Positions 8,100-17,998 of a stretch of DNA of 64,000 bases are shown piece by piece. Source of the stretch: Prauserella cavernicola (GTDB lineage: Bacteria; Actinomycetota; Actinomycetes; Mycobacteriales; Pseudonocardiaceae). Both the position numbers and the translations under genes were made by a program. Each line of letters opens with the position of its first letter. The first letter of the stretch is position 1. Below the pieces are notes generated by a model. That model was not told the origin of the DNA, ran no database searches, and saw only the letters and a list, made by a program, of their open reading frames with translations. Location: assembly GCF_016595675.1 (NCBI RefSeq), contig NZ_JAENJH010000003.1:186001-250000 (forward strand), in the 5' to 3' direction.

Positions 8100-8795
8100 A
8101 TGCGCATTCTGGTTGTCGACGACGATCGGGCCGTCCGGGAGTCCCTGCGGCGGTCACTCGAGTTCAACGGCTACAAGGTCGACGTCGCCAGTGACGGAGC
8201 GCAGGCACTGGAGAAGGTGACCAGCGACCGTCCGGACGCGATGGTGCTCGACGTCATGATGCCAAGGCTCGACGGCCTCGAGGTCGCACGCAGGCTGCGC
8301 AGCACCGGCGACGACCTGCCGATTCTCGTGCTCACCGCGCGCGACACGGTGTCCGATCGCGTGTCCGGCCTCGACGCGGGTGCCGACGACTACCTGCCCA
8401 AGCCGTTCGCGCTCGAGGAGCTGCTCGCCAGACTCCGCGCGCTGCTGCGCCGGGCCAACGCCGAGGCGCAGGCCGCCGGTCAGCAGTCCGAGTCGCTCGA
8501 GTTCGCCGACCTGACCCTCGACCCTGGCACCCGCGAGGTCCGCAGGGGCGAGCGGTCCATCAGCCTCACGCGCACCGAGTTCGCCCTGCTCGAGCTGTTC
8601 CTGTCGTATCCGAAGCACGTGCTCACGCGTAGCCGCATCCTGGAGGAGGTGTGGGGTTACGACTTCCCGACCTCGGGCAACGCGCTGGAGGTCTACGTCG
8701 GCTACCTGCGCCGCAAGACCGAGGCCGAGGGTGAGTCCCGGCTGATCCACACGGTGCGTGGCGTCGGCTACGTGCTGCGGGAGACACCACCGTGA
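8100..8795 (+). CDS. mprA: MprA-like OmpR-family response regulator
   Basis: The 231-residue protein has a receiver domain (DDD at 7-9, phospho-Asp51 in MVLDVMMP, Lys in DDYLPKPF) and a C-terminal winged helix ([34 protein letters not shown]). Its sequence and its pairing with mprB, pepD and mog identify it as the envelope-stress regulator MprA of actinobacteria. The stop overlaps the mprB start by 4 bases. In mycobacteria it controls pepD, sigma factors and itself. Direct TCAG-type repeats in front of this gene and of pepD suggest the same wiring here. Confidence 0.9.
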   Translation: MRILVVDDDRAVRESLRRSLEFNGYKVDVASDGAQALEKVTSDRPDAMVLDVMMPRLDGLEVARRLRSTGDDLPILVLTARDTVSDRVSGLDAGADDYLPKPFALEELLARLRALLRRANAEAQAAGQQSESLEFADLTLDPGTREVRRGERSISLTRTEFALLELFLSYPKHVLTRSRILEEVWGYDFPTSGNALEVYVGYLRRKTEAEGESRLIHTVRGVGYVLRETPP

Positions 8796-10228
8796 CCGAA
8801 GCGCCACCCGTGTCCACCGGCACCGACGCGCCGCCGCCCGAGCCGAACGAGGAGCCGCAGCCCAAGAACGCTCGCCGGTTCTCGCTGCGCACGCGCGTGA
8901 TGCTGCTCGCTGCCGTGTGCGTGGGCGCCGCCGTCGCGCTCGTCTCGCTGGTCGCGTTCCTGACCGTGCGGGGCAACCTCTACCAGCAGTTCGACAACAG
9001 CCTCATCCAGCGGGCCAACGCCGCGGTGAACAGCGTCCCGGTGCGCGCCCAGTTCAGCAGGGACGTGCCCTCCGCGCTGCTCGTGAGCAGTGACATCCAG
9101 ATCGGGCTCCTGCAGTCGGGCGCCGGGCTCGCCTGGCCCGAACGCGGCGAGCCGCCACCCGTCGGGCAGTCGGAGGAGGCCGTGGCCAACGGCTCGTCCG
9201 ACTCGTCGCTGCGCACCGATGCCGCCACCGACATGCGCGTGATCGCCTTGCCGTCCGGTCCCGGTCAGGCCCTGGTTCTCGCGCAATCGCTTGCTCCCAC
9301 AAAGCAAACGCTTGCCGAGTTGAATCTCGTGCTGTTCCTCTTCGGCGGAGCGGGCATCGTCGTGGCCGCCGCGGCCGGTACTGCCGTGGCCCGCGCGGGT
9401 CTGCGCCCGGTCGAGCGGCTCACCTCGGCGACCGAACGGGTCGCGCGCACGATGGACCTGCGCCCGATTCCGGTGACCGGCGACGACGAGCTGTCGCGAC
9501 TCACCCACAGCTTCAACACGATGCTGGCCGCCGTCGCCGACTCGCAGGAGCGGCAACGCCAGCTCGTCGCCGACGCGGGACACGAGCTGCGAACACCGCT
9601 GACGTCGCTGCGCACGAACCTGGAGCTGCTGCTCGCGGCGAGCCGGGAGGGTGCGCGGCCGCTCGCTCAACACGACCGCATGGAGATGGAGGCCGACATC
9701 AGTGGCCAGCTCGACGAGCTGACCCAGCTGATCGGCGACCTCGTGGAGCTCGCCCGCGAGAGCGAGCCGCGAGTCGAGAACGAGCGCGTGGACCTGGTCG
9801 AGGTCGTGGAGCGGGCGCTCGACCGCGCTCGGCGCAGGGCGGGGGAGACCGAGTTCGACGTGACGCTCGAACCCTGGGTGCTCGCAGGCGACCCCGCGAT
9901 GCTGGAGCGTGCGGTTTTGAACCTGCTCGACAACGCCGTCAAGTTCTCGCCGGAGGGCTCCGCGGTGTGGTTGCGCCTGCGCTCGCTCGGCGACGGCACG
10001 GCCGTGATCGAGGTGTCCGATGCCGGTCCCGGCATCGCCGACGAGGACCTGCCCAAGGTGTTCGAGCGGTTCTACCGCTCCTCGGAAGCGCGCACACTGC
10101 CCGGCTCCGGGCTCGGGCTGGCGATCGTGAAACAGGCTGCGCAACGGCACGGCGGCGCTGTCTACGCCGGGCGCGCGGACGCGGGCGGCGCGTTGATGAC
10201 CATCCGGTTGCCGGGAGTCCCAGGCTGA
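8792..10228 (+). CDS. mprB: MprB-like sensor histidine kinase
   Basis: The 478-residue membrane kinase has an N-terminal Pro-rich cytosolic tail, TM1 at about 36-58, an extracellular sensor of about 115 residues, TM2 at about 178-202 and a HAMP linker ([16 protein letters not shown]). The phospho-acceptor is His264 in [14 protein letters not shown], followed by the N box LLDNAVKF and G boxes [11 protein letters not shown] and [11 protein letters not shown]. It is translationally coupled to mprA. In mycobacteria MprB senses envelope stress and binds DnaK or PepD-processed peptides at its outer domain; transfer of that detail to this protein is inference. Confidence 0.9.
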   Translation: MTEAPPVSTGTDAPPPEPNEEPQPKNARRFSLRTRVMLLAAVCVGAAVALVSLVAFLTVRGNLYQQFDNSLIQRANAAVNSVPVRAQFSRDVPSALLVSSDIQIGLLQSGAGLAWPERGEPPPVGQSEEAVANGSSDSSLRTDAATDMRVIALPSGPGQALVLAQSLAPTKQTLAELNLVLFLFGGAGIVVAAAAGTAVARAGLRPVERLTSATERVARTMDLRPIPVTGDDELSRLTHSFNTMLAAVADSQERQRQLVADAGHELRTPLTSLRTNLELLLAASREGARPLAQHDRMEMEADISGQLDELTQLIGDLVELARESEPRVENERVDLVEVVERALDRARRRAGETEFDVTLEPWVLAGDPAMLERAVLNLLDNAVKFSPEGSAVWLRLRSLGDGTAVIEVSDAGPGIADEDLPKVFERFYRSSEARTLPGSGLGLAIVKQAAQRHGGAVYAGRADAGGALMTIRLPGVPG

Positions 10229-10299
10229 CTTCTGTTTGGTCGTGTAGGATTTTGTGCGAAAACCTGTGTAATTCGGTCGCAGTTGCGGATGGAGTCAAC

Positions 10300-11093
10300 G
10301 TGCTGGCGCGTCAGCGGCAAGCGGTCATCCTGGAGGAGGCGCGGCGGACCGGCGCGGTCAGGGTGAGCGATCTCGTGGACCAGCTCGGCGTCTCCGACAT
10401 GACCGTGCGGCGGGACCTCGACGTCCTCGCCAGCCGCGGTCTCGTCGAGAAGGTCTACGGCGGCGCCACGTCCGTCAGCAGCCACAGCACCGACGAGCCC
10501 GGCTTCGAGGCCAAGTCGGTGCGCCAGCTCGAACAGAAGGAGGCCATCGCCTCCGTTGCCGCCGGGCTCGTGCGGCCCGGCACCGCGATCGGCATCTCGG
10601 CAGGCACCACCACCTGGACCCTCGCCCGCGCGCTCGACGCGATCCCGAGCCTGACGATCGTCACCAACTCCATCCAGGTCGCCGACGTCCTGCGCGCCTC
10701 GACGCAGCCCGACCGGACCGTGGTGCTCACCGGCGGTGTCCGTACTCCCTCCGACGCTCTGGTCGGCCCCGTCGCCGTGCAGAGCCTGCGCAGCCTGCAT
10801 CTCGACCTCGTCTTCCTCGGGGTGCACGGCATGGCCGACGGTCCCGGCTTCACCACCCCGAACCTCACCGAGAGCGAGACCGACCGCGCGCTGGTGGAGG
10901 CCGGGCGCAGGCTCGTGGTGCTCGCCGACCACACCAAGTGGGGCACGGTCGGCATCTCGACCATCGCCGAACTCGCCGAGGCGAGCGTCGTGGTGAGTGA
11001 TGACGAACTGCCGCAGGACGCGCGGCGCACCCTGTCCGAACACGTGGGAGAGCTCATGATCGCGCCGACGGCGGCCCCATCCGGAGCCGACGA

Positions 11094-11097
<4 letters not shown>
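10300..11097 (+). CDS. DeoR-family transcriptional regulator
   Basis: A 265-residue sugar regulator. The N-terminal DeoR winged helix reads RQAVILEEARRTGAVRVSDLVDQLGVSDMTVRRDLDVL, and the C-terminal ribose-isomerase-like effector domain contains GTAIGISAGTTTWTLARAL and TIVTNSIQVADVL. GTG at 10300 has GGAG five bases upstream. The stop overlaps the galT start by 4 bases (GTGA), so it probably governs galactose use and senses a sugar phosphate. The pair sits between mprB and pepD, which are neighbours in mycobacteria, so it was likely inserted there. Confidence 0.88.
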
Positions 11098-12179
<1,082 letters not shown>

Positions 12180-12209
12180 TCGGCTCTCACGCCGTACCCA
12201 CAGGCTGAG

Positions 12210-12226
12210 TTCAGCATGCTCTCAGG
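12210..12226 (+). promoter_or_regulatory. possible MprA box upstream of pepD
   Basis: TTCAG at 12210 and TCTCAGG at 12220 form a loose direct repeat about one helical turn apart, 22-38 bases before pepD. The same element type occurs before mprA. MprA control of pepD is established in mycobacteria; this particular site is inferred. Confidence 0.35.
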
Positions 12227-12247
12227 ACTGTGGCGCATGATGGGGTT

Positions 12248-13576
12248 ATGACCGAGAACGACCCTTCAGCTGCGGACAAGCCCGGCGCCTCGGGCACTGG
12301 AAGCCCGGAGCACGGTTGGCCGGCGCAGGACGCGCCCAACCCGTGGTCGGCTCAAGGCCAGGCGCAGCCCGGTTACCAGTACCCGGACACCCAGCAGCCC
12401 GCTCAGCAATCTCCCCAGCACGGCGTGCACGGTCCGTCCTACCCGACGGCCACCTATCCCATGCAGGGCGCGCAGCCCATGACCGCTGACCAGCAGAAGC
12501 GGAAGGGGACGGCCAAGCTCGTCGCCGGTGTCGCGGTGCTCGCGCTGCTGGTCGGAGGCGGTGCGGGCGCCGTGGGTGGCTACCTCGCGGGGGACAGCGG
12601 CAGCGATGGTGGTTCCGTCAACGCGCTCTCCGAGCCGCCGCCTTCCCAGCAGACCAGCAACGCGGCGCCGGGCACGGTCGAGTCCGCGTCGCAGAAGCTG
12701 ATGCCGAGCGTGGTGCAGCTCCAGGTGGAGGGCCAGTCCGGCGCGGGTGAGGGCTCTGGCTTCATCATCAGCGACGACGGCTACATCCTCACCAACAACC
12801 ACGTGGTCGAAGGCGCCGCCGACGGAGGCAAAGTGACCGTCGTCTTCCAGAACGGCGAGCGCACCGAAGCGTCCATCGTCGGCCGCGACCCGACAACCGA
12901 CATCGCCGTGGTGCGCGCCGACAACGCCAGCAACCTCCCCGTGGTCGATCTCGGTCGCTCCGACGACCTGAAGGTGGGCCAGCAGGTGGTGGCCATCGGC
13001 TCGCCGTTCGAGCTGGCCGGAACGGTCACCTCGGGAATCGTCAGCTCGCTGCACCGGCCCGTCTCCGCGGGCGGATCCGGCGACCAGACCACCGTCATGG
13101 ATGCGATCCAGACCGATGCCGCGATCAACCCCGGTAACTCGGGTGGTCCGCTGGCCAACATGTCCGGCCAGGTCATCGGCATCAACTCGGTGATCTACAG
13201 CCCGCAGTCGGCCTCCGGCGGCGAGGGTGGCAACGTCGGCATCGGCTTCGCCATCCCGATCGACCAGGCACGGCGCACCGCCGACGACATCATCCAGAAC
13301 GGCCACGCCACGCAGACCTACATCGGCGCGACCGTGGGCGACGCGCCCGAGGGTGGAGCGGCGATCGGCGAGGTCATGCCGGGCAGCCCGTCCGAGAAGG
13401 CGGGCCTCAAGGCGGGCGACGTGGTCACCAAGTTCGACGACCGCGCGGTCGAGGACGCCAACGCGCTGGTCGCGGCTGTCCGAACCAGGGCGCCGGGCGA
13501 GCAGGTCACGCTCACGCTGAAGAACAACAAGACGATCGAGGTGACGCTCGGCGGTCAGCCGGTGCCGGGTAACTGA
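12248..13576 (+). CDS. pepD: HtrA/DegP-like membrane serine protease PepD
   Basis: The 442-residue protein has a Gln/Pro-rich cytosolic N-terminus, one TM helix at about 90-115, a trypsin-like domain and a PDZ domain. The triad is visible: His185 (LTNNHVVEG), Asp218 (TTDIAVVR) and Ser298 (INPGNSGGPL). The PDZ region includes IGEVMPGSPSEKAGLKAGDVV. ATG at 12248 fits family N-termini. PepD degrades or processes damaged envelope proteins and tunes MprAB signalling in mycobacteria. Position after mprAB and before mog matches the M. tuberculosis order apart from the deoR-galT pair. Confidence 0.93.
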   Translation: MTENDPSAADKPGASGTGSPEHGWPAQDAPNPWSAQGQAQPGYQYPDTQQPAQQSPQHGVHGPSYPTATYPMQGAQPMTADQQKRKGTAKLVAGVAVLALLVGGGAGAVGGYLAGDSGSDGGSVNALSEPPPSQQTSNAAPGTVESASQKLMPSVVQLQVEGQSGAGEGSGFIISDDGYILTNNHVVEGAADGGKVTVVFQNGERTEASIVGRDPTTDIAVVRADNASNLPVVDLGRSDDLKVGQQVVAIGSPFELAGTVTSGIVSSLHRPVSAGGSGDQTTVMDAIQTDAAINPGNSGGPLANMSGQVIGINSVIYSPQSASGGEGGNVGIGFAIPIDQARRTADDIIQNGHATQTYIGATVGDAPEGGAAIGEVMPGSPSEKAGLKAGDVVTKFDDRAVEDANALVAAVRTRAPGEQVTLTLKNNKTIEVTLGGQPVPGN

Positions 13577-13986
13577 CCCAAAACGCTCGGCCGCTGCGAC
13601 GGTCGAGACCAACTCCGGACGCCTTTGTCAGCGAGCCGGACCTCCAGAGCCACGCGCAACCGGGACCTCGTGCCCGGTTGCGCGTGGTCATGTCGGGACC
13701 GGGACCGCGATCCGGACGAACCGCATCTTTGCCCGATGCCGTCCACATCGGACCTCGGCCGCCTCAATCCGCGGATGATCATGGCGCCTGATCCGTGCGC
13801 GGCGCTCAGCGCGCCGCAGACGCCTGTCGTTCGGCGCCGGGCGCCTCGGGATCGGAGCCGACTCGAAGGCTCGTCTGAAGCCACTCAGGCTCCGGCCGGG
13901 GTCACCTGTGCCCGCGACTCCCTTGCACTGCTGATGGTGGGTGAGTCACCAGCGCGCGGGCACCGCGCTCTACTACGGTGGTGCAC
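13577..13986. other. intergenic region between pepD and mog
   Basis: About 410 bases with no protein-like frame. It holds the hairpin at 13650-13687 and presumably the mog promoter. The rest shows nothing recognisable. Confidence 0.5.
13650..13687 (+). terminator. hairpin after pepD
   Basis: Perfect 15-bp arms (CCACGCGCAACCGGG and complement) with an 8-base loop lie 73 bases after the pepD stop. A T-tract is lacking, as is common in this group. Confidence 0.6.
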
Positions 13987-14487
13987 ATGGAACGGAGTGC
14001 ACAGCGGCTCGGCCGCGCTCTCGTGGTGATCGTGGACGACCGCGCGGCTCAGGGGGAGAACGAGGACACCGCCGGCCCCTTGGTGACCGAACTGCTCGAA
14101 GAGGCCGCGTTCATCGTCGACGGGACCGTCGTGGTGCGTGCGGACCCGGTGGAGATCCGCAACGCGCTCAACACCGCCGTGATCGGCGGCGTCGACCTGG
14201 TGATCACGGTCGGCGGCACCGGCGTCTCGCCTCGCGACGTGACCCCGGACGCGACCGCGGGCGTGCTCGATCGGCCCATTCCGGGCATCGGCGAAGCGCT
14301 GCGTTCCTCCGGCCTCGCCGCGGGCGCCATCGACGCAGGTATCTCCCGCGGACTCGTCGGCGTCTCGGGCAGCACCCTCGTGGTCAACCTCGCGGGCTCG
14401 CGCGCGGCGGTCCGCGACGGCATGGCGATCCTGTCGTCCATGCTCCCGTTCGTCATCGGCGAGCTCTCCGGGCTCGACGACAACTGA
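13987..14487 (+). CDS. mog: molybdopterin adenylyltransferase MoaB/Mog family
   Basis: This 166-residue single-domain MoCF-binding protein has the family signature VITVGGTGVSPRDVTPDAT. It also has GIGEALRSSGL and GVSGSTLVVNLAGSRAAVRDGM, which bind molybdopterin and the adenylate. It should adenylate molybdopterin before molybdenum insertion. ATG at 13987 gives the usual N-terminus. Its place after pepD equals moaB2 in M. tuberculosis. A small conserved gene begins 14 bases after its stop, so the two are probably one transcript. The molybdenum hydroxylase at 35-38.7 kb would be a consumer of the cofactor. Confidence 0.9.
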   Translation: MERSAQRLGRALVVIVDDRAAQGENEDTAGPLVTELLEEAAFIVDGTVVVRADPVEIRNALNTAVIGGVDLVITVGGTGVSPRDVTPDATAGVLDRPIPGIGEALRSSGLAAGAIDAGISRGLVGVSGSTLVVNLAGSRAAVRDGMAILSSMLPFVIGELSGLDDN

Positions 14488-14501
14488 CCGGACCCTCAGC
14501 C

Positions 14502-14681
14502 GTGCCCGAGCACGAGGCCGACCAGCCTCCCGAGACACCTCGTCGATCCCGCAAGAGGATCGACGAGGTGTTCGGGGACGTCCTTCCCGAGACGACCTCG
14601 GACGAGCGCGATCCCAAACCCACGGGCCCGGCGTCCGACGACTGGTACCTCGAGAACCGGCCACCTCACCACGACCGGTAG
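14502..14681 (+). CDS. small conserved actinobacterial protein downstream of mog
   Basis: A 59-residue charged protein starting with GTG at 14502, 14 bases after mog. The segments RKRIDEVFGDVLPETTSDERD and DDWYLENRPPHH are ones I recall as conserved in short actinobacterial proteins at this place. It has no membrane segment and is probably disordered with one short helix. The function is unknown. Frame composition and conserved position support it as a real gene although it is very short. Confidence 0.7.
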   Translation: MPEHEADQPPETPRRSRKRIDEVFGDVLPETTSDERDPKPTGPASDDWYLENRPPHHDR

Positions 14682-14702
14682 ACGCCGGCCGGGCGCAGCA
14701 CC

Positions 14703-15104
14703 TCAGTCGCGGATGCGCTGCTCGCGCAGCAGGTCCCGGATCTCGGTGAGCAGCTCCGTGTCGGTCGGCTCGGCCGGACCGGCCTCCTGCCCGCGCTTGC
14801 GCCGCTCCTGGATCTTCTGCAGCGGCATGACCAGCAAGAAGTAGACGACTCCCGCGATGATCAGGAAGTTGATCCCCGCGTTGATCACCGTTCCGAAGTC
14901 GAGGAACGTCGAATCGTTGCCGCTCAGCACGTTGAACCCGAGACCGTTGGCAGCCTCGCTGCCACCGATCGTGTTGATCAGCGGCTTGATCAGACCGTCG
15001 GTGAACGCCGTGACGATCGCGGTGAACGCCGTGCCGATGACGACCGCCACCGCGAGCTCGACGACGTTGCCGCGCATCAGGAAGTCCTTGAAGCCCTTCA
15101 GCAC
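14703..15104 (-). CDS. mscL: large-conductance mechanosensitive channel MscL
   Basis: About 133 residues with two TM helices: the pore-lining TM1 VVELAVAVVIGTAFTAIV (preceded by the amphipathic GFKDFLMRGN) and TM2 INAGINFLIIAGVVYFLLVMPLQK. A charged cytoplasmic helix ends the protein (ERRKRGQE). It opens under membrane tension to release solutes on osmotic downshock. GTG at 15104 is preferred over GTG at 15122, because GGAAGGGAG lies about seven bases before it and family members begin with LKGFK. It is the distal gene of a minus-strand set after the SAF-domain gene. Confidence 0.95.
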   Translation of the reverse strand: MLKGFKDFLMRGNVVELAVAVVIGTAFTAIVTAFTDGLIKPLINTIGGSEAANGLGFNVLSGNDSTFLDFGTVINAGINFLIIAGVVYFLLVMPLQKIQERRKRGQEAGPAEPTDTELLTEIRDLLREQRIRD

Positions 15105-15134
15105 GCGTGCACTCCCTTCCACTTAGGACACCAG

Positions 15135-15788
15135 CTAGCGGAGGGTAACGGTGACGGGTTGGCCGAGCGACACCGCCGCCAGGTGCGCGGCGACGTCCTC
15201 CGGAGCGGCCAGTAGCACGAGCGGCGCCTCGTCGGAGCCGAGCGGACCGTCCCGCTGCCACGCCTGCTCGCCGGCGACCGTGAGCACCGTGGCGTTACTG
15301 GCCAGCACCTTTTCGGCCTGCTCGGCCGCGCCGACCGTCACGACGTCCACCCGGGTGCCCGGCTGGAGCAGGCCTGCGACGCCCGAATCGGCCAGTCGCA
15401 CGGGCACCGTCGCCGTGCCCGGCGGTGCACTGCGCTCGCCGATGAGCCGGGCATCGGTGAGAGGTTCACCCGACCGAGCGACTCCCATGAGCTGTTTCCC
15501 GTTTACCTGCGCCGGGTCGGTGAGCGCGCCGTCCGGGCGCAGCGAATCGGGAACGTGGGCTGTTCGCACATCGGCGGGCCGCAACGTGGAGCCGAGCGGG
15601 AGATCGCGAGCGGTGACGAGAAGTGGGCCGCCGGACTCACCGCCTGCCGCGGCGGGACGCGCTGCGAGCGCGACGGCGAGGACGAACAACGCGGCGGCCA
15701 GCGCTCGCCGTACGAGTGTGGCCGGATGGCCCCGCAGCAGCGGCCGGAGCCGGTGGAGCCAGCGGCGTGCCGAAGGTGGGTGGTTCAC
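15135..15788 (-). CDS. SAF-domain (CpaB/RcpC-like) membrane protein
   Basis: The 217-residue protein has a short basic N-terminus, one hydrophobic segment (about 29-48, AAALFVLAVALAARPAAA) and a SAF domain (VTARDLPLGSTLRPADVRTAHVP, then KQLMGVARSGEPLTDARL). A CpaB-like region VAGLLQPGTRVDVVTV follows. Such proteins assemble Flp/Tad pili, but no tad genes are near, so a pilus role is unsupported here. It lies 30 bases upstream of mscL on the same strand. The outer part may bind cell-wall carbohydrate; that is inference from the SAF fold. Confidence 0.75.
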   Translation of the reverse strand: MNHPPSARRWLHRLRPLLRGHPATLVRRALAAALFVLAVALAARPAAAGGESGGPLLVTARDLPLGSTLRPADVRTAHVPDSLRPDGALTDPAQVNGKQLMGVARSGEPLTDARLIGERSAPPGTATVPVRLADSGVAGLLQPGTRVDVVTVGAAEQAEKVLASNATVLTVAGEQAWQRDGPLGSDEAPLVLLAAPEDVAAHLAAVSLGQPVTVTLR

Positions 15789-15924
15789 TGCCGTCCCCCA
15801 TCGTCCGGGCGGAGGGCGGCGGTTCCGCCCTCGACCCGTTCGACGCTAGGAGTGCCCGCCGATCGCGGGGAAGCAGCAGTTCACGAACCTGTGGACAACA
15901 GGGTCGATGTGGACAACTCGCCGA

Positions 15925-16302
15925 TCAGGAAGCCGTGGAGCTCGTCTTCGTCGTGGTGGACGAGGAGGATGTCGACCCGCTGCCCAAGGTGGAGCTGGAC
16001 GAGCTCCCCGACGAGTTACCGGACGACGAGCTGTCGGACGAGCCGCTGGAGGACGAGCTCGAGTCGGACTTGTTCGTGCTCTCGGAGCTCTTCGCGGAGC
16101 CGTTCGACGTGCTCGAGCGGGACTCGGAGCGCGAGTCGTTGCGGTAGAACCCGCTGCCCTTGAAGATCACGCCGACCGAGCCGAACAGCTTGCGCAGGAC
16201 CCCGTTGCACTCGGGGCACTCGCTCAGGCTGGCGTCGGTGAACGACTGGACCACCTCGAACTGGTGGCCGCACTCCTTGCAGGCGTACTGGTAGGTCGGC
16301 AC
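15925..16302 (-). CDS. ruc: Ruc-like FmdB zinc-ribbon chaperone with disordered Ser-rich tail
   Basis: Residues 1-55 form the FmdB zinc ribbon: CKEC at 8-11 and CPEC at about 29-32 chelate zinc, followed by GVIFKGSGFYRNDS. The remaining 70 residues are almost all Ser/Gly/Thr and disordered. This architecture, and the place between the SAF gene and 5-formyl-THF cyclo-ligase, match M. tuberculosis Rv0991c. That protein is a redox-regulated chaperone (Ruc) active when its cysteines are oxidised, and is heat-induced. A CIRCE element 17 bases before the ATG supports HrcA control here too. Confidence 0.88.
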   Translation of the reverse strand: MPTYQYACKECGHQFEVVQSFTDASLSECPECNGVLRKLFGSVGVIFKGSGFYRNDSRSESRSSTSNGSAKSSESTNKSDSSSSSSGSSDSSSSGNSSGSSSSSTLGSGSTSSSSTTTKTSSTAS

Positions 16303-16318
16303 AAGGGCTCCTTCGGCG

Positions 16319-16345
16319 TTGGCACTCGACTCCTAAGAGTGCTAA
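16319..16345 (-). promoter_or_regulatory. CIRCE element (HrcA operator) for ruc
   Basis: TTGGCACTC, nine bases, then GAGTGCTAA. The CIRCE consensus is TTAGCACTC-N9-GAGTGCTAA, so 17 of 18 arm positions match and the spacer length is exact. It sits 17 bases upstream of the ruc start codon and probably overlaps its promoter. Confidence 0.9.
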
Positions 16346-16401
16346 CTCAATTTTGCTGCATGACATTCCGTGGGCGCAATCGAGGTCCAGGTCACACTTG
16401 A

Positions 16402-17001
16402 TCACGTCAAGGGCAGCGGGACCAGTCCCTTGCCGGGGGTGAGCACGGCCGTCATCCGTACGTCGTGCGGCTCGGCGGGCAGCTCCTCGACCAGCTCCGT
16501 GTCGCGAATCACGGCCACGAGCTCCGTGTGCGCCCCCGCGAAGCCGAGCGACCGGTCGTAGTAGCCGGCGCCACGCCCGAGCCGCACGCCCCGGTGGTCG
16601 ACCCCGAGCGCGGGCAGCAGCACGACGTTCGCCTCACCGACGCCACCAGGCCCCAGTCGTGGCCCGCTCGGTTCGAGCACGCCGCGAAGCCGGCCCGCGA
16701 CCAGCGCGGACGTGCCCGTGTACTCGGCCCAGTCGAGCGGGCCAGGAGTCGAGGGGACCACGGGTAACAGCACCCGCGCACCCGCGTCGCGCAGCACGTC
16801 GAGCAGCGAGAGGGAGCCGGGTTCGGAGCCGAACGGGACGTAGCAGCACACGGTGCTCGCGGTGAGCCCGGTGACCGCCTGTGCCAGGGAGTTCGCCTCG
16901 AGCACACGCTGCTGGGGCGAGATCGCCGCCCGGCCCGCCGTGAGCCACGCTCGCCACTCGCCCTTGCCGGCCCCCGGTCCAGGTCGGTCGGGCAGCTCCA
17001 C
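16402..17001 (-). CDS. 5-formyltetrahydrofolate cyclo-ligase
   Basis: The 199-residue enzyme converts 5-formyl-THF to 5,10-methenyl-THF with ATP. The family motif LGRGAGYYDRSLG (substrate and ATP binding) and VLLPALGVDHRGVRL are present near the C-terminal half, with the N-terminal Arg-rich helix EWRAWLTAGRAAISPQQR. GTG at 17001 has a purine-rich GGAGGGACGAGA just before it. It is upstream of, and probably partly co-transcribed with, ruc, as in mycobacteria, although ruc has its own CIRCE promoter. It is divergent from galU. Confidence 0.92.
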   Translation of the reverse strand: MELPDRPGPGAGKGEWRAWLTAGRAAISPQQRVLEANSLAQAVTGLTASTVCCYVPFGSEPGSLSLLDVLRDAGARVLLPVVPSTPGPLDWAEYTGTSALVAGRLRGVLEPSGPRLGPGGVGEANVVLLPALGVDHRGVRLGRGAGYYDRSLGFAGAHTELVAVIRDTELVEELPAEPHDVRMTAVLTPGKGLVPLPLT

Positions 17002-17096
17002 TCTCGTCCCTCCGCAGGCTCTGCAGGTCAGCGAGTTGCCGTCGCCGGTCTGTCATTCTCAGTCACACGCAGCAGATCAGGCTAGGCTTTGCGGCC

Positions 17097-17996
17097 ATGA
17101 CGGGCGCCACGACTGACCACACGTTCCGAACCGCCATCGTGCCGGCCGCAGGGCTCGGCACGAGATTCCTGCCGACCACCAAGGCCGTGCCCAAGGAGCT
17201 GTTGCCCGTCGTCGACACACCCGGTATCGAGCTCGTCGCCAACGAGGCCGCCCAGGCGGGTGCCAAGCGTATGGTGATCGTCACATCGCCGGGCAAGGAA
17301 TCGGTCGTCAACTACTTCCAGCCCCAGCCCGAGCTGGAGGACACGCTCGAGCGCAAGGGCAAGACCGAACAGCTCGCGAAGGTCCGCCGCGGACCCGGTC
17401 TGCTCGACGTCGAGGTGGCCATCCAGGAGCAGGCACTGGGCCTCGGCCACGCCGTCGCGCAGGCCGAGCCGAATCTGACCGACGAGGACGGCGCGGTGGC
17501 CGTGCTGCTGCCCGACGACCTGGTGCTGCCCACCGGGGTCCTGACCAAGATGGCCGAGGTCCGGGCCCAGTTCGGCGGCAGCGTGCTATGCGCTTTCGAC
17601 ATCCCCAAGGAGCAGATCTCGCCCTACGGCGTGTTCGACGTCTCCGACACCGGTGACGACGACGTCAAGCGCGTCCACGGAATGGTGGAGAAGCCCAAGC
17701 CGGAGGATGCGCCCTCGACCTTCGCCGCGGCAGGCCGCTACCTGCTCGATCGGGCGATCTTCGACGCTCTGGGTCGCATCGAGCCTGGCAGTGGAGGTGA
17801 GCTTCAACTCACCGACGCGGTGGCTCTGCTCATCGCTGAAGATCATCCGGTGCATATCGTTGTGCATCGCGGCGGTAGGCATGACCTCGGTAATCCGGGT
17901 GGCTTCCTGCGTGCCGCAGTGGACTTCGCGCTGGAAGATCCTGACTATGGGCCTTCGCTGCGCGCCTGGCTGGAAGAACGAATCGAGAAGCCTTAG
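17097..17996 (+). CDS. galU: UTP-glucose-1-phosphate uridylyltransferase
   Basis: This 299-residue GalU makes UDP-glucose for trehalose, glycans and wall polymers. The nucleotide-binding GLGTRFLPTTKAVPKELLPVVD, the sugar-phosphate region LGHAVAQAE, the metal-binding VLLPDDLVLP and the lysine region GMVEKPKPEDAPS are all present. It is the first gene of a tight plus-strand set galU-glp-rimJ: the glp start follows its stop by 2 bases. The order is that of Rv0993-Rv0995. Confidence 0.96.
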   Translation: MTGATTDHTFRTAIVPAAGLGTRFLPTTKAVPKELLPVVDTPGIELVANEAAQAGAKRMVIVTSPGKESVVNYFQPQPELEDTLERKGKTEQLAKVRRGPGLLDVEVAIQEQALGLGHAVAQAEPNLTDEDGAVAVLLPDDLVLPTGVLTKMAEVRAQFGGSVLCAFDIPKEQISPYGVFDVSDTGDDDVKRVHGMVEKPKPEDAPSTFAAAGRYLLDRAIFDALGRIEPGSGGELQLTDAVALLIAEDHPVHIVVHRGGRHDLGNPGGFLRAAVDFALEDPDYGPSLRAWLEERIEKP

Positions 17997-17998
17997 AC

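Noticed and set aside
8768-10150. Long minus-strand frame opposite mprB
   Set aside because: G+C-rich third-position effect; the sense frame has all kinase boxes.
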